Below, in pieces: positions 10,300 through 21,264 of a DNA stretch of 64,000 nucleotides. The first letter of the stretch is position 1, and each line of letters opens with the position of its first letter. A program made the translations under genes and the position numbers. Origin of the DNA: Peronospora farinosa (lineage: Eukaryota; Oomycota; Peronosporomycetes; Peronosporales; Peronosporaceae); NCBI GenBank assembly GCA_947646735.1, contig CANTFK010000795.1, positions 62,001 through 126,000 of the forward strand, in the 5' to 3' direction. The notes under the pieces were generated by a model. It ran no database searches. It worked only from the letters and a program-made list of their open reading frames with translations, and had not been told where the DNA came from.

Positions 10300-12046
10300 T
10301 TGTTGAAGTCGAAGCGGAACGAATCGGTGGTCAAAGTTGCTGCGATTACCAGATCAACCCGTAGAAGACGTCAACCACCCGAGATTTTGCAAGTAGAATT
10401 TGTGCAGCAAATGCGAAGTGAACGTATACGACAAGCTCAGGATGAGGAATGTTGGACCGCTAACCTAAAGATTTTTCTGATTGGTGATATAACGAATCTC
10501 AGTATGGAAGAAGCGAAGTCATGCGCCAAGATTGCAAGTAATTACGAAGTGGATGAAAGCGATCTTCTATTTTTCTGCCCGGGAGCTGTGAGAAACTCGG
10601 AATATCGCGATGGAATTGCTCGTTTGGTGGTGCCAAAAATTCTTTGACAAGATTTTCTGCATCACTACCATGCCAGTTTGGAATGAGGGCACCAGGGGAT
10701 CGGCAGGACGTATCAGCGGATCCGATCTCGTTTTCATTGGAGAGGCTTGTATCGCAGTGAACAGCGATATGTGAGCAAATGCACTGACTGCGAGACTGGA
10801 AAAGGACGTCCTGTTATTAATGGAGAGTCGCCGGGAAACTTAAAAGCTACTTATCCGTTCCAGATTATTGCCATGGATCACATTCCATCGCTGCCCATAT
10901 CTTTTGACGGCAACACTGAATTATTGGTCTGGGTCGATCTATTTTTGAGCTATGTGGTTGCCAAGGCGAGCAAGTCTAGAACGGCTCAGACGATCGCAGA
11001 GAATTACGAGGAGTGCGTCTTCCGACGATTCGGTGCAAGTGAAGCGATACGGCACGATCGAGAACCTGGATTTATGTCAGATTTTTTCCGTGCGTTCAAT
11101 CGACGTATTGGGCAAAAGCAAAAAGCGACTATGGCATATTGCCCTCAAGCAAATGGACCTGCTGAACGTATGGTCCAGACCGTAATCGGAGCGCTGAAAA
11201 TGTACGTCTCGGACGTCAATCAACAAGATTGGGACGAATATGCTGAGCGGCTGACATTCGCGATAAATACTGCACAAGATCGAGCTCGTGGGGACACGCC
11301 TTTTTACTTGATCCACGGATCGGCTCCTCGATCTACGTTGGAAGCTACGTTGCCACTGGGAAGTACTCAGTCACGAGATCGAGAAACTCGCAGATGGCGA
11401 TATCATGTACAATGACACTACCAGCGAGACCGAGATTTAGTCAACGAACGACTTAAAATGGCTATCCAGACTCGAGCGGATCAGCATAACGAAGACTTAC
11501 GACCCCAAGAGTTCGAGACCGGTACCCAAGTTTGGTTACACCTAGATCAAGTGAAGGAAGGATATGCTCGAATTTTGGCACATTTGTGGCACGGACCTTT
11601 TCGAGTGAGTGGTATGTGTGGTGATCACGCTATTCGCCTGTAGATCGCTGGCAAGCCGTATCGGTTATATTCGATCGTGCATATATCCAAGATAAAATGT
11701 GTAAAAGTATTCCCCGACCGCCCGAAGCAGTTGCTGACGGCGGAAGAAGAAAATCGTTGTGATTTTGACGAGGCAATTTTTCCGGAGTATAGCTGGGAGC
11801 GGCAACTTGGAGATAACGAGTTCAAAGTGTAAAAGATTGAGGATATGCGATCCGGTAGAAAAAATCGTTTTGGACGGGTGCATCGTCAATTTAAGATTTT
11901 CTGGAAGGTTTATACCGATCCATCGTGGTTTGATGAGGCGGATCTCAATTGTGGAGCATTGTTGCAGGAATTAGAGCGCGAACAAGTTCGTCGTAATCGT
12001 TTCGAAGTTATGCAGTTTCATGAAGAGGAAAAAGCTGAAGATTAGT
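10300..12046 (+). pseudogene. Integrase with chromo-like tail, element C
   Basis: The zinc-binding N-terminus reads LHHYHAS near 10659, a TGA at 10684, then GHQGIGRTYQ, with CTDCETGKGRP near 10782. The catalytic core 10747-11415 has all three acids: AMDHIPSLP (about 10872), RHDREPGF (about 11054) and PAERMVQT (about 11160). Segment 11458-11643 and, after a TAG at 11641, 11644-11831 give the C-terminal strand-rich domain. Then 11845-12046 (FKIFWKVYTDPSWFDEADL) resembles the chromo-like tail of these elements. At least four stops break the frame. A further open piece, 12239-12559, may be the last part of pol. Confidence 0.75.
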
Positions 12047-12548
12047 GAAATGGTTATTTCGCTTACGGAGAGTGGAAATGGCTGTACAAGATGGTTGTAT
12101 AGCTGGGAGAACGAGGATATATGTGAATTTGAGTGTCAATCGAAGGTCTGGAAGACCAGATCACGGCTGAAAAGGCCTAAAACAAGAAGACAATTGCAAG
12201 AACGACCAAAAGAATGAAACGAAAACAGTGAAATTGTATTGAATGCTGAAGAATTGATATCGGATCGCGAAGTGCTACTCCAGATTGGATCGCGAGAAGT
12301 TACTTTGGAAAAAACTTACCGGCCAGACGAGGAATCAGCGATCCCGGATGATCTGCAATCTAAACTCGATACTGGTTTCGCCACGGCTCGGCAGAGTCCA
12401 ACATTGAGAGCGCGGTGGCCAGGTAAGGGATATTCTTCTTCTCACACTCCAGACCAGGATACCACGGTCGCACTTCTGCGTACACTGGAAAGTGGAGAAA
12501 TTATGAATCCAACAAAATGTCTAGGTCGCAGTGTCTTTCGATCATCCC

Positions 12549-13440
12549 TTAGAGAATAACGCAAAGAATAGTCGTCCAGAGGGGTCCAGATCTCGACCGA
12601 CGCTGCTTGCGTTGCTGACAAAATTGCGCCAGCTCTGGATACTCCTTCCGATGTTCGCGGGAGATATACAGAAAGTGAGTTGACTCCCACAACGCTTGCC
12701 GATATGCCTCCTCATATCCAAGATAAAGAGCTGCCAAATTATTAAACAATCTGTCAGCGGGAAAGAGATGGGACTGGTCGACGAGTGACGTTTCACGGTT
12801 CCTGATCATAAAGTGCAGTATTTTGTGCTGGAGCAATCAGTCGTGGGATCCACTCAGAGTCAGGAAGAGACTTGAGATTAGCTTAAGGGATGAAGGGATA
12901 CCTTTTCGGTCGGGAAAAGTGTCGATAAAAGAATTATACTCCCAATTCCGCAACACTGGTCAGACTGGCTCGTCGCGAAGACCACGGAGCAACCTGATAC
13001 GACGATCGAGGTTTTCGCTCACGATATCCTGGGATCCACAAATCACGAGCTCCTTGGAGGTTAAGTAGATCAACATATTGAGCGGGGGTAAGCAAAAAAT
13101 TCATGCCCTCACGAATGTCACTGGAAACGCTAATTTTCGTGTCCGAGTCGCTGGAAGGTTCGCCAACAAGGTAGACCTTATAAATTCTGGCCGGAAGGCT
13201 GGGAAATTTGTCGGAACTCAAGACTGGCGGTGACCTGGATGGTGGGCTACCACTGTGAATTATGACAGGAGACTGAGATGATCCGGTGTTGACAGAGACT
13301 TTCGTCACAGGTGCATGACGCGGGGGCTAGCAGTGAAACGAGATCCGGAGAGGGCGGCAAGCGTAGCGTCTTCAGTATCCGAAGACCATTCATCGTACTC
13401 AAAGTCAGGCGGAGGCGAGGGCCAAGCTTTGCGTTTCCTT
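12549..13440 (-). pseudogene. Antisense ORF of element C, decayed
   Basis: On the strand opposite pol, between integrase and the 3' LTR, there are three consecutive protein-like stretches in shifting frames. First is an acidic segment (DFEYDEWSSDTEDATLAAL near 13400). Next is a Ser/Pro-rich segment followed by ARIYKVYLVGEPSSDSDTK (12934-13308). Last is 12549-12836, with ALYLGYEEAYRQALWES. I do not recognise a domain. The composition (acidic, then globular with aromatic residues) is more gene-like than the plus strand here. Families A and B have antisense frames in the same place, which supports a real accessory gene that has decayed in this copy. Confidence 0.5.
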
Positions 13441-13625
13441 TATGCTTTCGACGGACATTGGATCGCGTTGTAATATTGGATCGCACCGACTTGGCAGATC
13501 GCACCGGAGTATCAGATAACCCTAAGTATTAGATCGCGCCGAAGTATTAGATCGCACCAGAGTATTGGATTGCACCGCTTTTGCAAGTTAAATAGAATTA
13601 TTCGATGTGCTGCGGGAACCTTTGC

Positions 13626-14120
13626 ATGGAGAGATCAGAACCTGCGGACGCTCGACCTAGAATTGAGCCAGATAACGGGCTAGTCTAAAAAAAATCGCGG
13701 ATTTGAAGACTGCCTTGTTCCGAGCAAATGCAGAAAAACACCGCATGCAGGATAAAATTCAGCGTGAGATGGCCAATCTTAAGCGGACTGTAGAAAAAAT
13801 TATAACAGCAGATAACGTCTCTATAGCAACAACTGGATTCCGCCATCGCACAACACAACGATGCAGGTAGTACTTTGGCTACTGAATTTTAAGGCATTAA
13901 TAGCAAGGCGTTCGAATACAAGAATGCTAGCGCTCAGGTCCAGAAAACCGCGAAACACCTACAAGACACGCTGAACGTACTTGAGCTTACTCATGATCTT
14001 CTTTGAGTGCGAGTTTTTAAAAAGACGCAGCACTGAGCTGGCTTCGCACCAAAATATAGATCGAGAGGCGGAGTGCGATCTGGCCATCCAGGATCGATAT
14101 TCTCTTCAATCGCATTTGTA
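13626..14120 (+). pseudogene. Possible coiled-coil remnant near the 3' end of element C
   Basis: From an ATG at 13625-13627 the plus strand reads a short charged leader, then a stop. It continues in another frame as IADLKTALFRANAEKHRMQ and DKIQREMANLKRTVEKI, and later FLKRRSTELASHQNIDREAE near 14015. The heptad-like spacing of leucine, alanine and charged residues suggests a coiled coil. It may be a captured or accessory frame, or chance; no complete frame remains. Confidence 0.3.
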
Positions 14121-14649
14121 GAGGTTGACCACTGGTTTACTTTCTCTTCCTACCAGCTTTCCCGCGTCTTCCTTCTTGTCTAGAAGTCGCTAATGTGTTT
14201 CGTCTGATCTTCGTCTATATTAATTGTGGCGTTAAGCTGTCAGAGTAACCTTTCACCTCAACGCAAGACAAATGTGCACAGCTGAGGTACCAACTCGTTA
14301 TACGAATTGAGCTTCGCTTCCAACTGATCGTCTTGGAATATTTGCTCCTGCAAGGCATATTACATGGAGCGATAGCTTTTTACAATAGTATCTTGGGCTT
14401 TCAGGCGGTCATACAGTAAAGAAATCTACGAATCTAAGGTTTGACGATCCGTAACAGGAGGAAGGATTATTCGGGTAGACGGGAGCAAGATACGCAATCC
14501 GTTAGAATAATTCATTGGTGGATCACGCGTGGCAAGTACACTACTTTGAGTGTGGAGATTGTATTCGGGTGGAGATTTGGCCATAGGGAACGAAGCGACA
14601 AGAAAGATGAAACAAGACGGTGTACAGCTAGGCCAACACTTTATGTTGG

Positions 14650-14669
14650 CTAACGGTGCGGGGGACGAT
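14650..14669 (+). other. Polypurine-type tract before the 3' LTR of C
   Basis: TAACGGTGCGGGGGACGAT lies directly against the 3' LTR start at 14670. A G-rich run at this place is where plus-strand DNA synthesis starts in LTR elements. The 2.5 kb between integrase and this site hold only the decayed antisense and coiled-coil remnants listed separately. Confidence 0.5.
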
Positions 14670-15827
14670 TGTGGCAAAGCTAAAAAAATGAATTTTGCAA
14701 CGTGAGATCGCATATTTTCGGTTAAGTCCGAAAGGTCAATATTGATGAATAGCGATCCAGCAGAAGAAGTTTTCGAGACGTTGCAAAATGGAATGGAAAA
14801 AGTGAATGGTGGTGCTCACCGTTCTATATTGAATTAACTATGGCCTAGAACTACGCAACTGTGATCCCAGTATATTTCGAATGGCAATCCGCGAGAGCGC
14901 GATAGCTAAGATGGAGAATTAGTATGTTCAAGTATGTGGAACACGGTCTAGTGTAAACTACATCACTCTAAAAGACTGAACTGAGGTGGGCATGACATAA
15001 CGTGTAGATGGACCATATTACATGATCTAGTAAACTGCGAGGGTGAAACTGACAAGCCGTGATCCAGCGGACCGCGATCCGATACTAAAATAAGTACCGC
15101 GATCCGATACGAATATCGTATTAGATTTGATCGAGGCATCGATCCAGATCGCGGCGGTATTGGAGTGGGTCACATGACAAGATCTGATTTTTGTTAAAAG
15201 GTTGATACGTGGCAAAAGATCCTGGAATACAGGTAGGCAAGATCATAGGTTTGGTAGTTGATTGGTTAAAATTAAAGAAAGTTCGGTTTACATCAAAAGG
15301 AACACGTGACAGCTTCTCCTTCGGGTTGTATTTGTTTGGCCACCCGACGTCTTGATAAGCTCGCCCCCTCACAAGTTCACGCCCTGGATTTCTTGGCCAG
15401 GTGCGTCAAGGGCTCTCAAGACACCTCCTTCCCAATCTGCGATTGGACGCAGAGGACTAAGAAGTCCAGATACAAGATCGCGAGACGACTCAAGTGGTCA
15501 GAAGTCAAGCGGATCAAGTATCAACCAGTTGGACAAGGCGATCTCAAGGGAGATCAGGGCGACTCAAGTAGATCACCCCCCCCCCAAGAACAACTGCGAT
15601 CGTGTGAGGACTTCCACTCGATCGCCCCCCCCCCTATCCCTAACACAATCAAGTTCAACATCGACTCAAGTCCACCAAGAAAAGAGCAACCCGCCCAACC
15701 GACGGGTACACAAGGTGAGAAAGGCTTTATAAGCGAAATTGAGGTACCCCCTCCGTTAGTCGGTCGTCCGGGCGCCAGTGGAGAGTCGGAAACGCATCAG
15801 CAAATTTGCAGATTCCACTTTACCACA
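14670..15827 (+). repeat. 3' LTR of element C
   Basis: The 1158-bp LTR begins TGTGGCAAAG and ends TTACCACA. It is collinear with 3678-4871 but diverged and with only two copies of the 27-bp repeat. It includes a run of nine or more C near 15594 and another near 15626, both absent from the 5' LTR. The flanking TTAATATAC on the right does not repeat the left flank. Confidence 0.85.
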
Positions 15828-17460
15828 TTAATATACAGCAGAAGCAATAAATGAGCGTGGATGAGCGCTTTTTTTGGTTTAAATTGCCATTGTTGGTTGT
15901 TGGTGTAAGCGGAGGTGCAACGGTGGAGCCGCTAATAACGGGTAGGTACCACCAACTTTTTCAGCGTTCTCTCCCGCGGCTGTATGCATTGTCGATGCTG
16001 TCGTAAATGTTAGCCATGCCGCAGGTGAAGGAAGACACGTTTACTTTAGACGATATATCAATACGCAGCTATGAACGCTTTACGCAAATTAGTAGAGCAT
16101 CACCCCAGATTCGGCAACCAAACAAAAAGGTCGGATCGAAGAAATTGTAGCCCGTGAAGTCCAATTGCGTTGATGCCAGCACAGATAAGGATGTCGTCAT
16201 AAACTTAGAATAAGATGTCAGCTATCGAAATCGTTTTTCCGCATTTTGCTGGTTGTAGCGCCGCCCAATTTTTTTTACAAAAGCTCTAGGAGCTGTGTAG
16301 TGCAAGCGAAGAGCTGATTAATGTATATGTGACTTCGTCACACCCGCTCACAATTCAAAGTCACGGCTAATCTAATAAGCTCATTTTCTATAGCAAAGTG
16401 TTTAGATTTGGTATGATGCGATGTGGTCTGGTGGCGTACAGTAGTGTTGTGAGGTGAGGTGCAAAATGTTATGTTGTTAAAACAACGTAATGGTGTGGTG
16501 GAAATATGGTGGAAATAGCAATTCCATGAATGTAAGAGCTACTTTACATTTTCATTAAATCTCTTGTTTTAAGTTGCTCTCTGTGTTCATATATCACTAA
16601 ATACCGATCCTAAATGTCTCAAGTCTTCGAGCTTGGTCATAGGTCTACTGATAATATAGCATGAGTAAGGGCCAGCAAAGCTCGCAGCACTGCTAAGGCC
16701 GCAAGCTACACTACGAGCAGTCTCATCTCAGCTATCTGTCCTTTCAATGTAGATCTAATTGTGTCTACGAGCACCTGACAGTGCAGCAACAGAAAGGAAA
16801 TCAGCGTCTCCCTGATCTGTCGTAACTATTGGCCTACATTATAGCTGTAACGTGTGACGCGATCTTTTCGTTTACAGCATGTTGTGCGTTCAGCAGCGTA
16901 ACGTAGCAAAAGTGAAACATGATACTAATGCACGAATTTGGACTAAACCCATAAAACTTGTAGATAAGTACATTGAAGTTGTCCTCGGACACTGAAACGA
17001 TATGTCAATTACACCACGTCCAAGTATCACCACAACAATCTACTTTTTAAACAGCAGTAGTCTGTTTCGTGACCCAGCCGTAGTCGACTTTGCACAGAAA
17101 GCGACGAAGTTGATACACAGCATGATGAGATCCGTCGAAATACGGTCAGCGCGGGGAGAAGCTTGCGTATCGCGTTAGTTTCGATGACTCGTGCTTTAGC
17201 AATCATTTACTCCGCTTCGGACAACAATTCTATTACTCGGCCAGACACTTGAAGCATAACAACTTCAGCAGGAGGTGAGATTACTGTGCTTCTTTTATTG
17301 ATTGCTACTGTGACAGTTTGATCTACCTTATGGAATCGGTTAACAGAAGCCAGAATTTATGTCCATACGCATGCTATCTGTAAGATAAGTAAAGCATTTA
17401 CGACAGCATCATTAAGTGGACAAGCAAAAAAATTTTTTGTTGTTGACAAGTTTTTTTACT
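15828..17460. other. Gene-free stretch with segments duplicated near 30 kb
   Basis: No gene is supported. 16870-17370 matches 30005-30290 in the same orientation, for example GATATGTCAAT-ACACCACGTCCAA near 17000 and 30137 and ACTTGAAGCATAA-AACTT near 17247 and 30200; the left copy has an extra block of about 180 bp. 17385-17460 matches 29885-29970 in inverted orientation (GACAGCAT-ATTAAGTGGACAAGC). The remainder, 15828-16870, shows nothing recognisable and does not continue the element interrupted at 3677. Confidence 0.6.
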
Positions 17461-17568
17461 ATCAGACATCAGGAATTCCTGTCTATGTGAAGCAGAACAT
17501 CAGCTTTCCTCGTTGCCTTCGCATTGCAATCGTCTTCTCGCCTACTTGTCTCTGAGTAAAGAACGAAG

Positions 17569-17682
17569 TAGTTAGTCTTGGTGCTCATCACGCTGAAGCA
17601 CCTGTCCTGCTGAGCTTGTGCTTGAAGTTGGACCGGTAACACTTGCATATAGCCTTTCATTGTACACTCCATCATAGGCATC
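17569..17682 (-). pseudogene. In-frame tail behind the stop of the S33-like gene
   Basis: Behind the TAG at 17685-17683 the same frame continues for 37 codons to a TAA at about 17571: it starts DAYDGVYNERLYAS and then runs into a Ser/Thr/Gly-rich stretch. A DAYDGVY-like start followed by a low-complexity linker is what I would expect from the family's C-terminal extension, from memory. Either the stop is a recent nonsense mutation or the codon is read through. Confidence 0.45.
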
Positions 17683-19426
17683 CTATGTGCTCAGAAAGTA
17701 GTGCTGATGGTCAAGCAGTGGAGTCATACTGAACGCGGGCATCTCATCGACGCAAGACTTGTCAAGACGCTCCAAATCGCCGTCATTGGTCACGTATGAT
17801 ACCAGTAGCTTCATGCCGCACGTTTTACTACCTTGGCCTAAGTGAGTGGAAATCATGGCGATATGAACAGAATCCTCAAACGTGATCAACTCCTTCTTGT
17901 CACCGTCTAGTAATTTAAGCAAATGTTTAGCAAATTTTTGCGGCGCCTGCGCATCCAGTTTACTATTCAGCAAAAGAACACTAGCTTGAGGAGGAATCTT
18001 AGCACTAGTATTCCAATACTTGTCAACTGCGTAGACAATGCCATTGCCAACGTAGTTTCCGACATCAAGTTTGTCGCACACCGCTGATTCTTCTTTCGAG
18101 AAAGCACAGTAGAGCGGCACATCGAAACGACCACCGTCGCAAGTGTTCGTCATTCGCGCATTCGTGTACCGCAGGTTCATTTCTTTAATAGATGGCGGCG
18201 GTCTTTCCCACATCTCAGAAAAAGTGATGAGGTAGTAAAGTAGAACATACGACGAGTCGTCGTTGTCCCCTTGGGCATTGATTTCTACAATAAGCTCAAT
18301 GAAATGTGTCAACACGTCGACATCCTTGGCCTCGCAACGATTCAGTCTATATACCAGAGGGGGTATAAACGTGCGTATACTAGCGTCTAGGAGCAAATTT
18401 CCCAGAATCTGACGCAACACATAAGAGGCTGGATGGCTACTCTGGTCGCTATTCAATTTGCTCATAAGAGCAGCACACGTCGACTTCGGATTTTCATCAA
18501 ACTTTGTGATTAAATCTTGAAGCGTGGCTTGCAGATTGTTTGGCACAAAATGCTTGCTGCATTTGCTTTCCGTCTCGCATAATGCCATGAAGGTATCACC
18601 CACCTTTCCATAATTAGTGTACGAAGCTGAAACGTACAAGGTTTTGTCTCGTGGTGCTCCAGAAGTCGTGAAAACACTATCCAGAACGTACCCCGTCACT
18701 TCACGGGGGTTGAGATGAATTAACCGTTCTACAACCATGGTACCATAGCTTATGCCGCACACAATGGTATTCATACCATTCGAAAAGTCGGAAATGAAAG
18801 TTACCACATCCGTTGCAGCGCTCGTGATCGAAAATGAAGAAAGGGGTCCGTATTTCTTTTCCAAAGCATGAGCACACGCAGGGACTTGCGATACATTAAA
18901 GTTGCTGCTCGATGAATACGCGGTGGTAATCGTAGGCATTTCGATGCAATCCAGCAATGTACTGCGACCGGTTCCACGTTGGTCCATCGTATAAACATTC
19001 ACCTTTCCACTCAATCGTGAATGTACCTCTAATAGAAAAAAATCCACTGCATAAAAAGGTTAGTAGATGCAGAGACTATATTAACAAAACAAAGTATGCC
19101 TTACTATCACCATAAGAAGCACCGTCAACACCTGACAGCATCCAGAGATTCGTTGCACTGTCTGGGTTGCCTTCAGCAGGGATCCGCTTCACCAAAATGT
19201 CGACTGTCGGTTTCACATGCTTTGGTGTCTTACAAATTCCACGATAACAAAGCGGCGCACTGTAGACAGCGCATTCAGCCTTTGTGTTAGTTGGGTTTGC
19301 GCTCGATGTCGAGTAGAACTCGGAGCAGTCCTTCCATTCACTTAAATCGCTGTAAAACGATGGACGTCGAGCAGCTGAGGCTTGAGCAAACACTGCCATC
19401 AGTGAGATGGCATAGTAAAGCTTCAT
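17683..19426 (-). CDS. Secreted alpha/beta hydrolase, S33 peptidase-like
   Basis: The two-exon model is exon 1 19426-19105, intron 19104-19047 (58 nt, GTAAGG...TTTTTATGCAG, branch-like CTACTAAC), exon 2 19046-17683, giving 561 aa. The ATG at 19426 opens a clear signal peptide (MKLYYAISLMAVFAQASA), so the product is secreted. The alpha/beta hydrolase features are in order: oxyanion block MDQRGTGRS (about 128-136), nucleophile elbow GISYG (Ser about 207), an Asp in LLLNSKLDAQAP (about 472) and the His in EDSVHIAM (about 502). This is the layout of S33 tripeptidyl-aminopeptidase-like enzymes, expanded in oomycetes. Substrate cannot be read. An upstream in-frame ATG at 19540 would destroy the signal peptide and is not preferred. 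The TAG end may be premature (see the tail entry). Confidence 0.85.
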
Positions 19427-19438
19427 TGTTACTATCGT

Positions 19439-19494
19439 CCGGAAAACTTGTTGTCTAGAAAGCTTGTTGTCTGGAAAACTTGTTGACTGGAATG
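19439..19494 (-). repeat. Triplet tandem repeat upstream of the S33-like gene
   Basis: Three consecutive copies of an AACTTGTTGTCTGGAA-type unit of 18-20 bp lie 13-70 bp in front of the start codon, in the 5' leader or promoter. Copies differ by one to three bases. The function is unknown. Confidence 0.6.
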
Positions 19495-19709
19495 CTTTTT
19501 GGATAATGAAAACACTCTTGGCACGTGTTGTGCCCAGCATTGCATACTTTTGTAAGCAAGAATCTTGAGATCGGATCTGTTACATGTACCGGTTCTATCC
19601 GTGCAGTCTGGCTATTACTGGTCCGGTATTGGGACAATTCTCGTGCTCGGGGTTGAAGATGGAGGACGCTCAAACGTAAGATGATGTAACAATACTGTTT
19701 ACAGTGAAC

Positions 19710-20150
19710 GGCTCCACCTGCGCTAGAATAAAAAGCTTACAGAAAATAGCTAAAAACATTTGTAAAGTAAACGAGTTAGGGTACCACGTACCCGTTACCT
19801 TTTTTACGGGAACTTAACGGGGAGGTCATTAGTACGTGTATACTTACTTGGGTGATGTGACCCTCCTTTGTGAACATGATAAACTAGGTGTATTCACAAA
19901 AAAGGGATCGACGCCAAATTGAGGCGGCAAAGACTGACGTCACAAATAAAAGTCGATTAGCAAGCTTAAATGTATTTAAGCTACGTAGGGTGCGCATCTA
20001 AAAGAGACGTGCATCCTATCTTTGCATTTATTTGTATATGTTTACATTAAACAAAAAAATATATTGTAATGAGGCAACCTATAACATAAGTAGTTATACA
20101 AACAATACATAACTTACATAAGTATGCATTGGGCAGTATCTGTAGTGGGG
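19710..20150 (+). repeat. LTR-like fragment, inverted copy at 29560-29875
   Basis: TGTAAAGTAAACGAGTTAGG at about 19766 starts a block with GGTACCACGTACCCGTTA, AACTTAACGGGGAGGTCA, CTGACGTCA and the TATA-like TATTTAAGCTACGTA near 19973, then TGTAATGAGGCAACCTATAAC at about 20071. The same order occurs at 1-460 and, inverted, at 29560-29830. Similarity to 29830-29875 (GCTTACAGAAAATAGCT) extends left of the presumed LTR start. It is probably a solo or truncated gypsy LTR; no coding sequence is attached. Confidence 0.5.
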
Positions 20151-20541
20151 CACCCTCTGATTCCACTCTCAGAGAATAATCTACCTTCACTGATGACAGT
20201 GAAAGCAGGTGCCTCAGAACTTCACATACACGTGACCAGATAAAGTCATATTAACAAAGGGGTTGAAAAGAAAAAATAGAACTGAATTTTATATAGTTAA
20301 GCTATCTAATAAATGTTAATTTGCTTTATCTTCTTGTAAATATATAAAAGTGCAGTCTTGTATATTACCTTTGTTCCCTCCATTAATTGCGCGGGTCCAT
20401 CGGTCATTGGTCAGTGCCCTAACTGATATAATGGGCTGTATCTACCAGTTAGAGGGCATGTCCTAATTCGAGGAGTGCAGTGACAATATTAAAGGAAAAA
20501 CTAATACTGCCACGGGACCCGCTAAGGCCACAGACGTTAAT
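20151..20541. other. Unassigned spacer left of element A1
   Basis: There is no gene. A hairpin is visible: TGCCCTAACTG near 20415 pairs with CAGTTAGAGGGCA near 20438 with one mismatch. GCGGGTCC near 20392 has its complement GGACCCGC near 20515. The stretch may be repeat debris of a class not identified here. Confidence 0.3.
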
Positions 20542-21179
20542 TGTAGCGGAGCTGCATAGCTCTTTAGCCAGAGGAAGACTTTCGTCTGGAAGCCTCTTAG
20601 TTCTAGGGAACTAAATATAGTTAAGGCTAAAAGCCGCTTAGTTCTAAGGAACTAATTAAACGACTTTAAAGTCACCCTCTTCTAAGGAAGTAGGAGATAC
20701 TTTTAGTCAGCAAGAAATAAGCTTAAGGTTCAGAAAATCAACGCAAAGAGTGCAAGAACAAGCTAGAAGCTTAAAGGTTCAGAGAACCAATGCACAAAGT
20801 GCACAAAAGTACAAGTCAGAACGACTTGCGATCTTAAACTCAAAAGGAGAACTGATTTTATTTATGCTTTAAGATTTTATGAATAGTCCTACTCTAAGTA
20901 ACCTACACTAGATTAATTACTATAATAGTAATTGTTATATGCAGACTCTGCTATTGGACGACGTATCGTCTAAACATCTGTGTATGATGTACTTAGTACA
21001 GCGATATCGATTATCGAATCCTAATCGATAAGATACGGTATTACCGAATACCGTATCTTTAATGCTTATACCTAATACCTCTCTAAAAGAAAAGTTTTAT
21101 AATGCATTGTATGCAATAAAGGTCACTCCAACTGTAAACCCTCGGAAAGACGCTACAACCGTCGTGTAACCCCGTTACA
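20542..21179 (-). repeat. 3' LTR of A1
   Basis: On the plus strand it runs TGTAGCGGAGC...CCCCGTTACA, the family-A LTR (638 bp). It includes the conserved tandem palindromes near 21005-21060. A C-rich stretch right of it (21180-21192) is the complement of the polypurine tract seen next to the 3' LTRs of A2 and A3. Confidence 0.85.
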
Positions 21180-21264
21180 CTCCCCCCCACCCGACTGACG
21201 TTCCCATAGAATGTCATTCGACATCTTTCCTCTTGGAGGTAGTGCTTTAGCGAACATTAAACCC

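Larger units (their letters stand above)
3678..15827 (+). mobile_element. Ty3/gypsy element C with dual RNase H (Archon-like)
   Basis: This 12.1-kb element is bounded by LTRs at 3678-4871 and 14670-15827, both starting TGTGGC and ending CCACA. Inside, in order, are a primer site, Gag with three zinc-binding repeats, aspartic protease, a remnant of RT, a degenerate retroviral-type RNase H, a second archaeal-like RNase H, integrase with a chromo-like tail, an antisense reading frame and a polypurine tract. This architecture matches the oomycete elements described, as I recall, under the name Archon. No target-site duplication is visible (GGTGA left, TTAAT right). The copy is dead: RT is largely deleted and several frames are broken. 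The whole element is strikingly rich in GATC. Confidence 0.85.

Noticed and set aside
15306..15854. 182-codon plus-strand frame in the 3' LTR of C
   Set aside because: It lies inside non-coding LTR sequence with C-homopolymers; the similar frame in the 5' LTR (4566-5048) differs and continues into the Gag leader.
19427..19540. Upstream start at 19540 for the S33-like gene
   Set aside because: It would add 38 residues in front of a textbook signal peptide that begins at the ATG at 19426.
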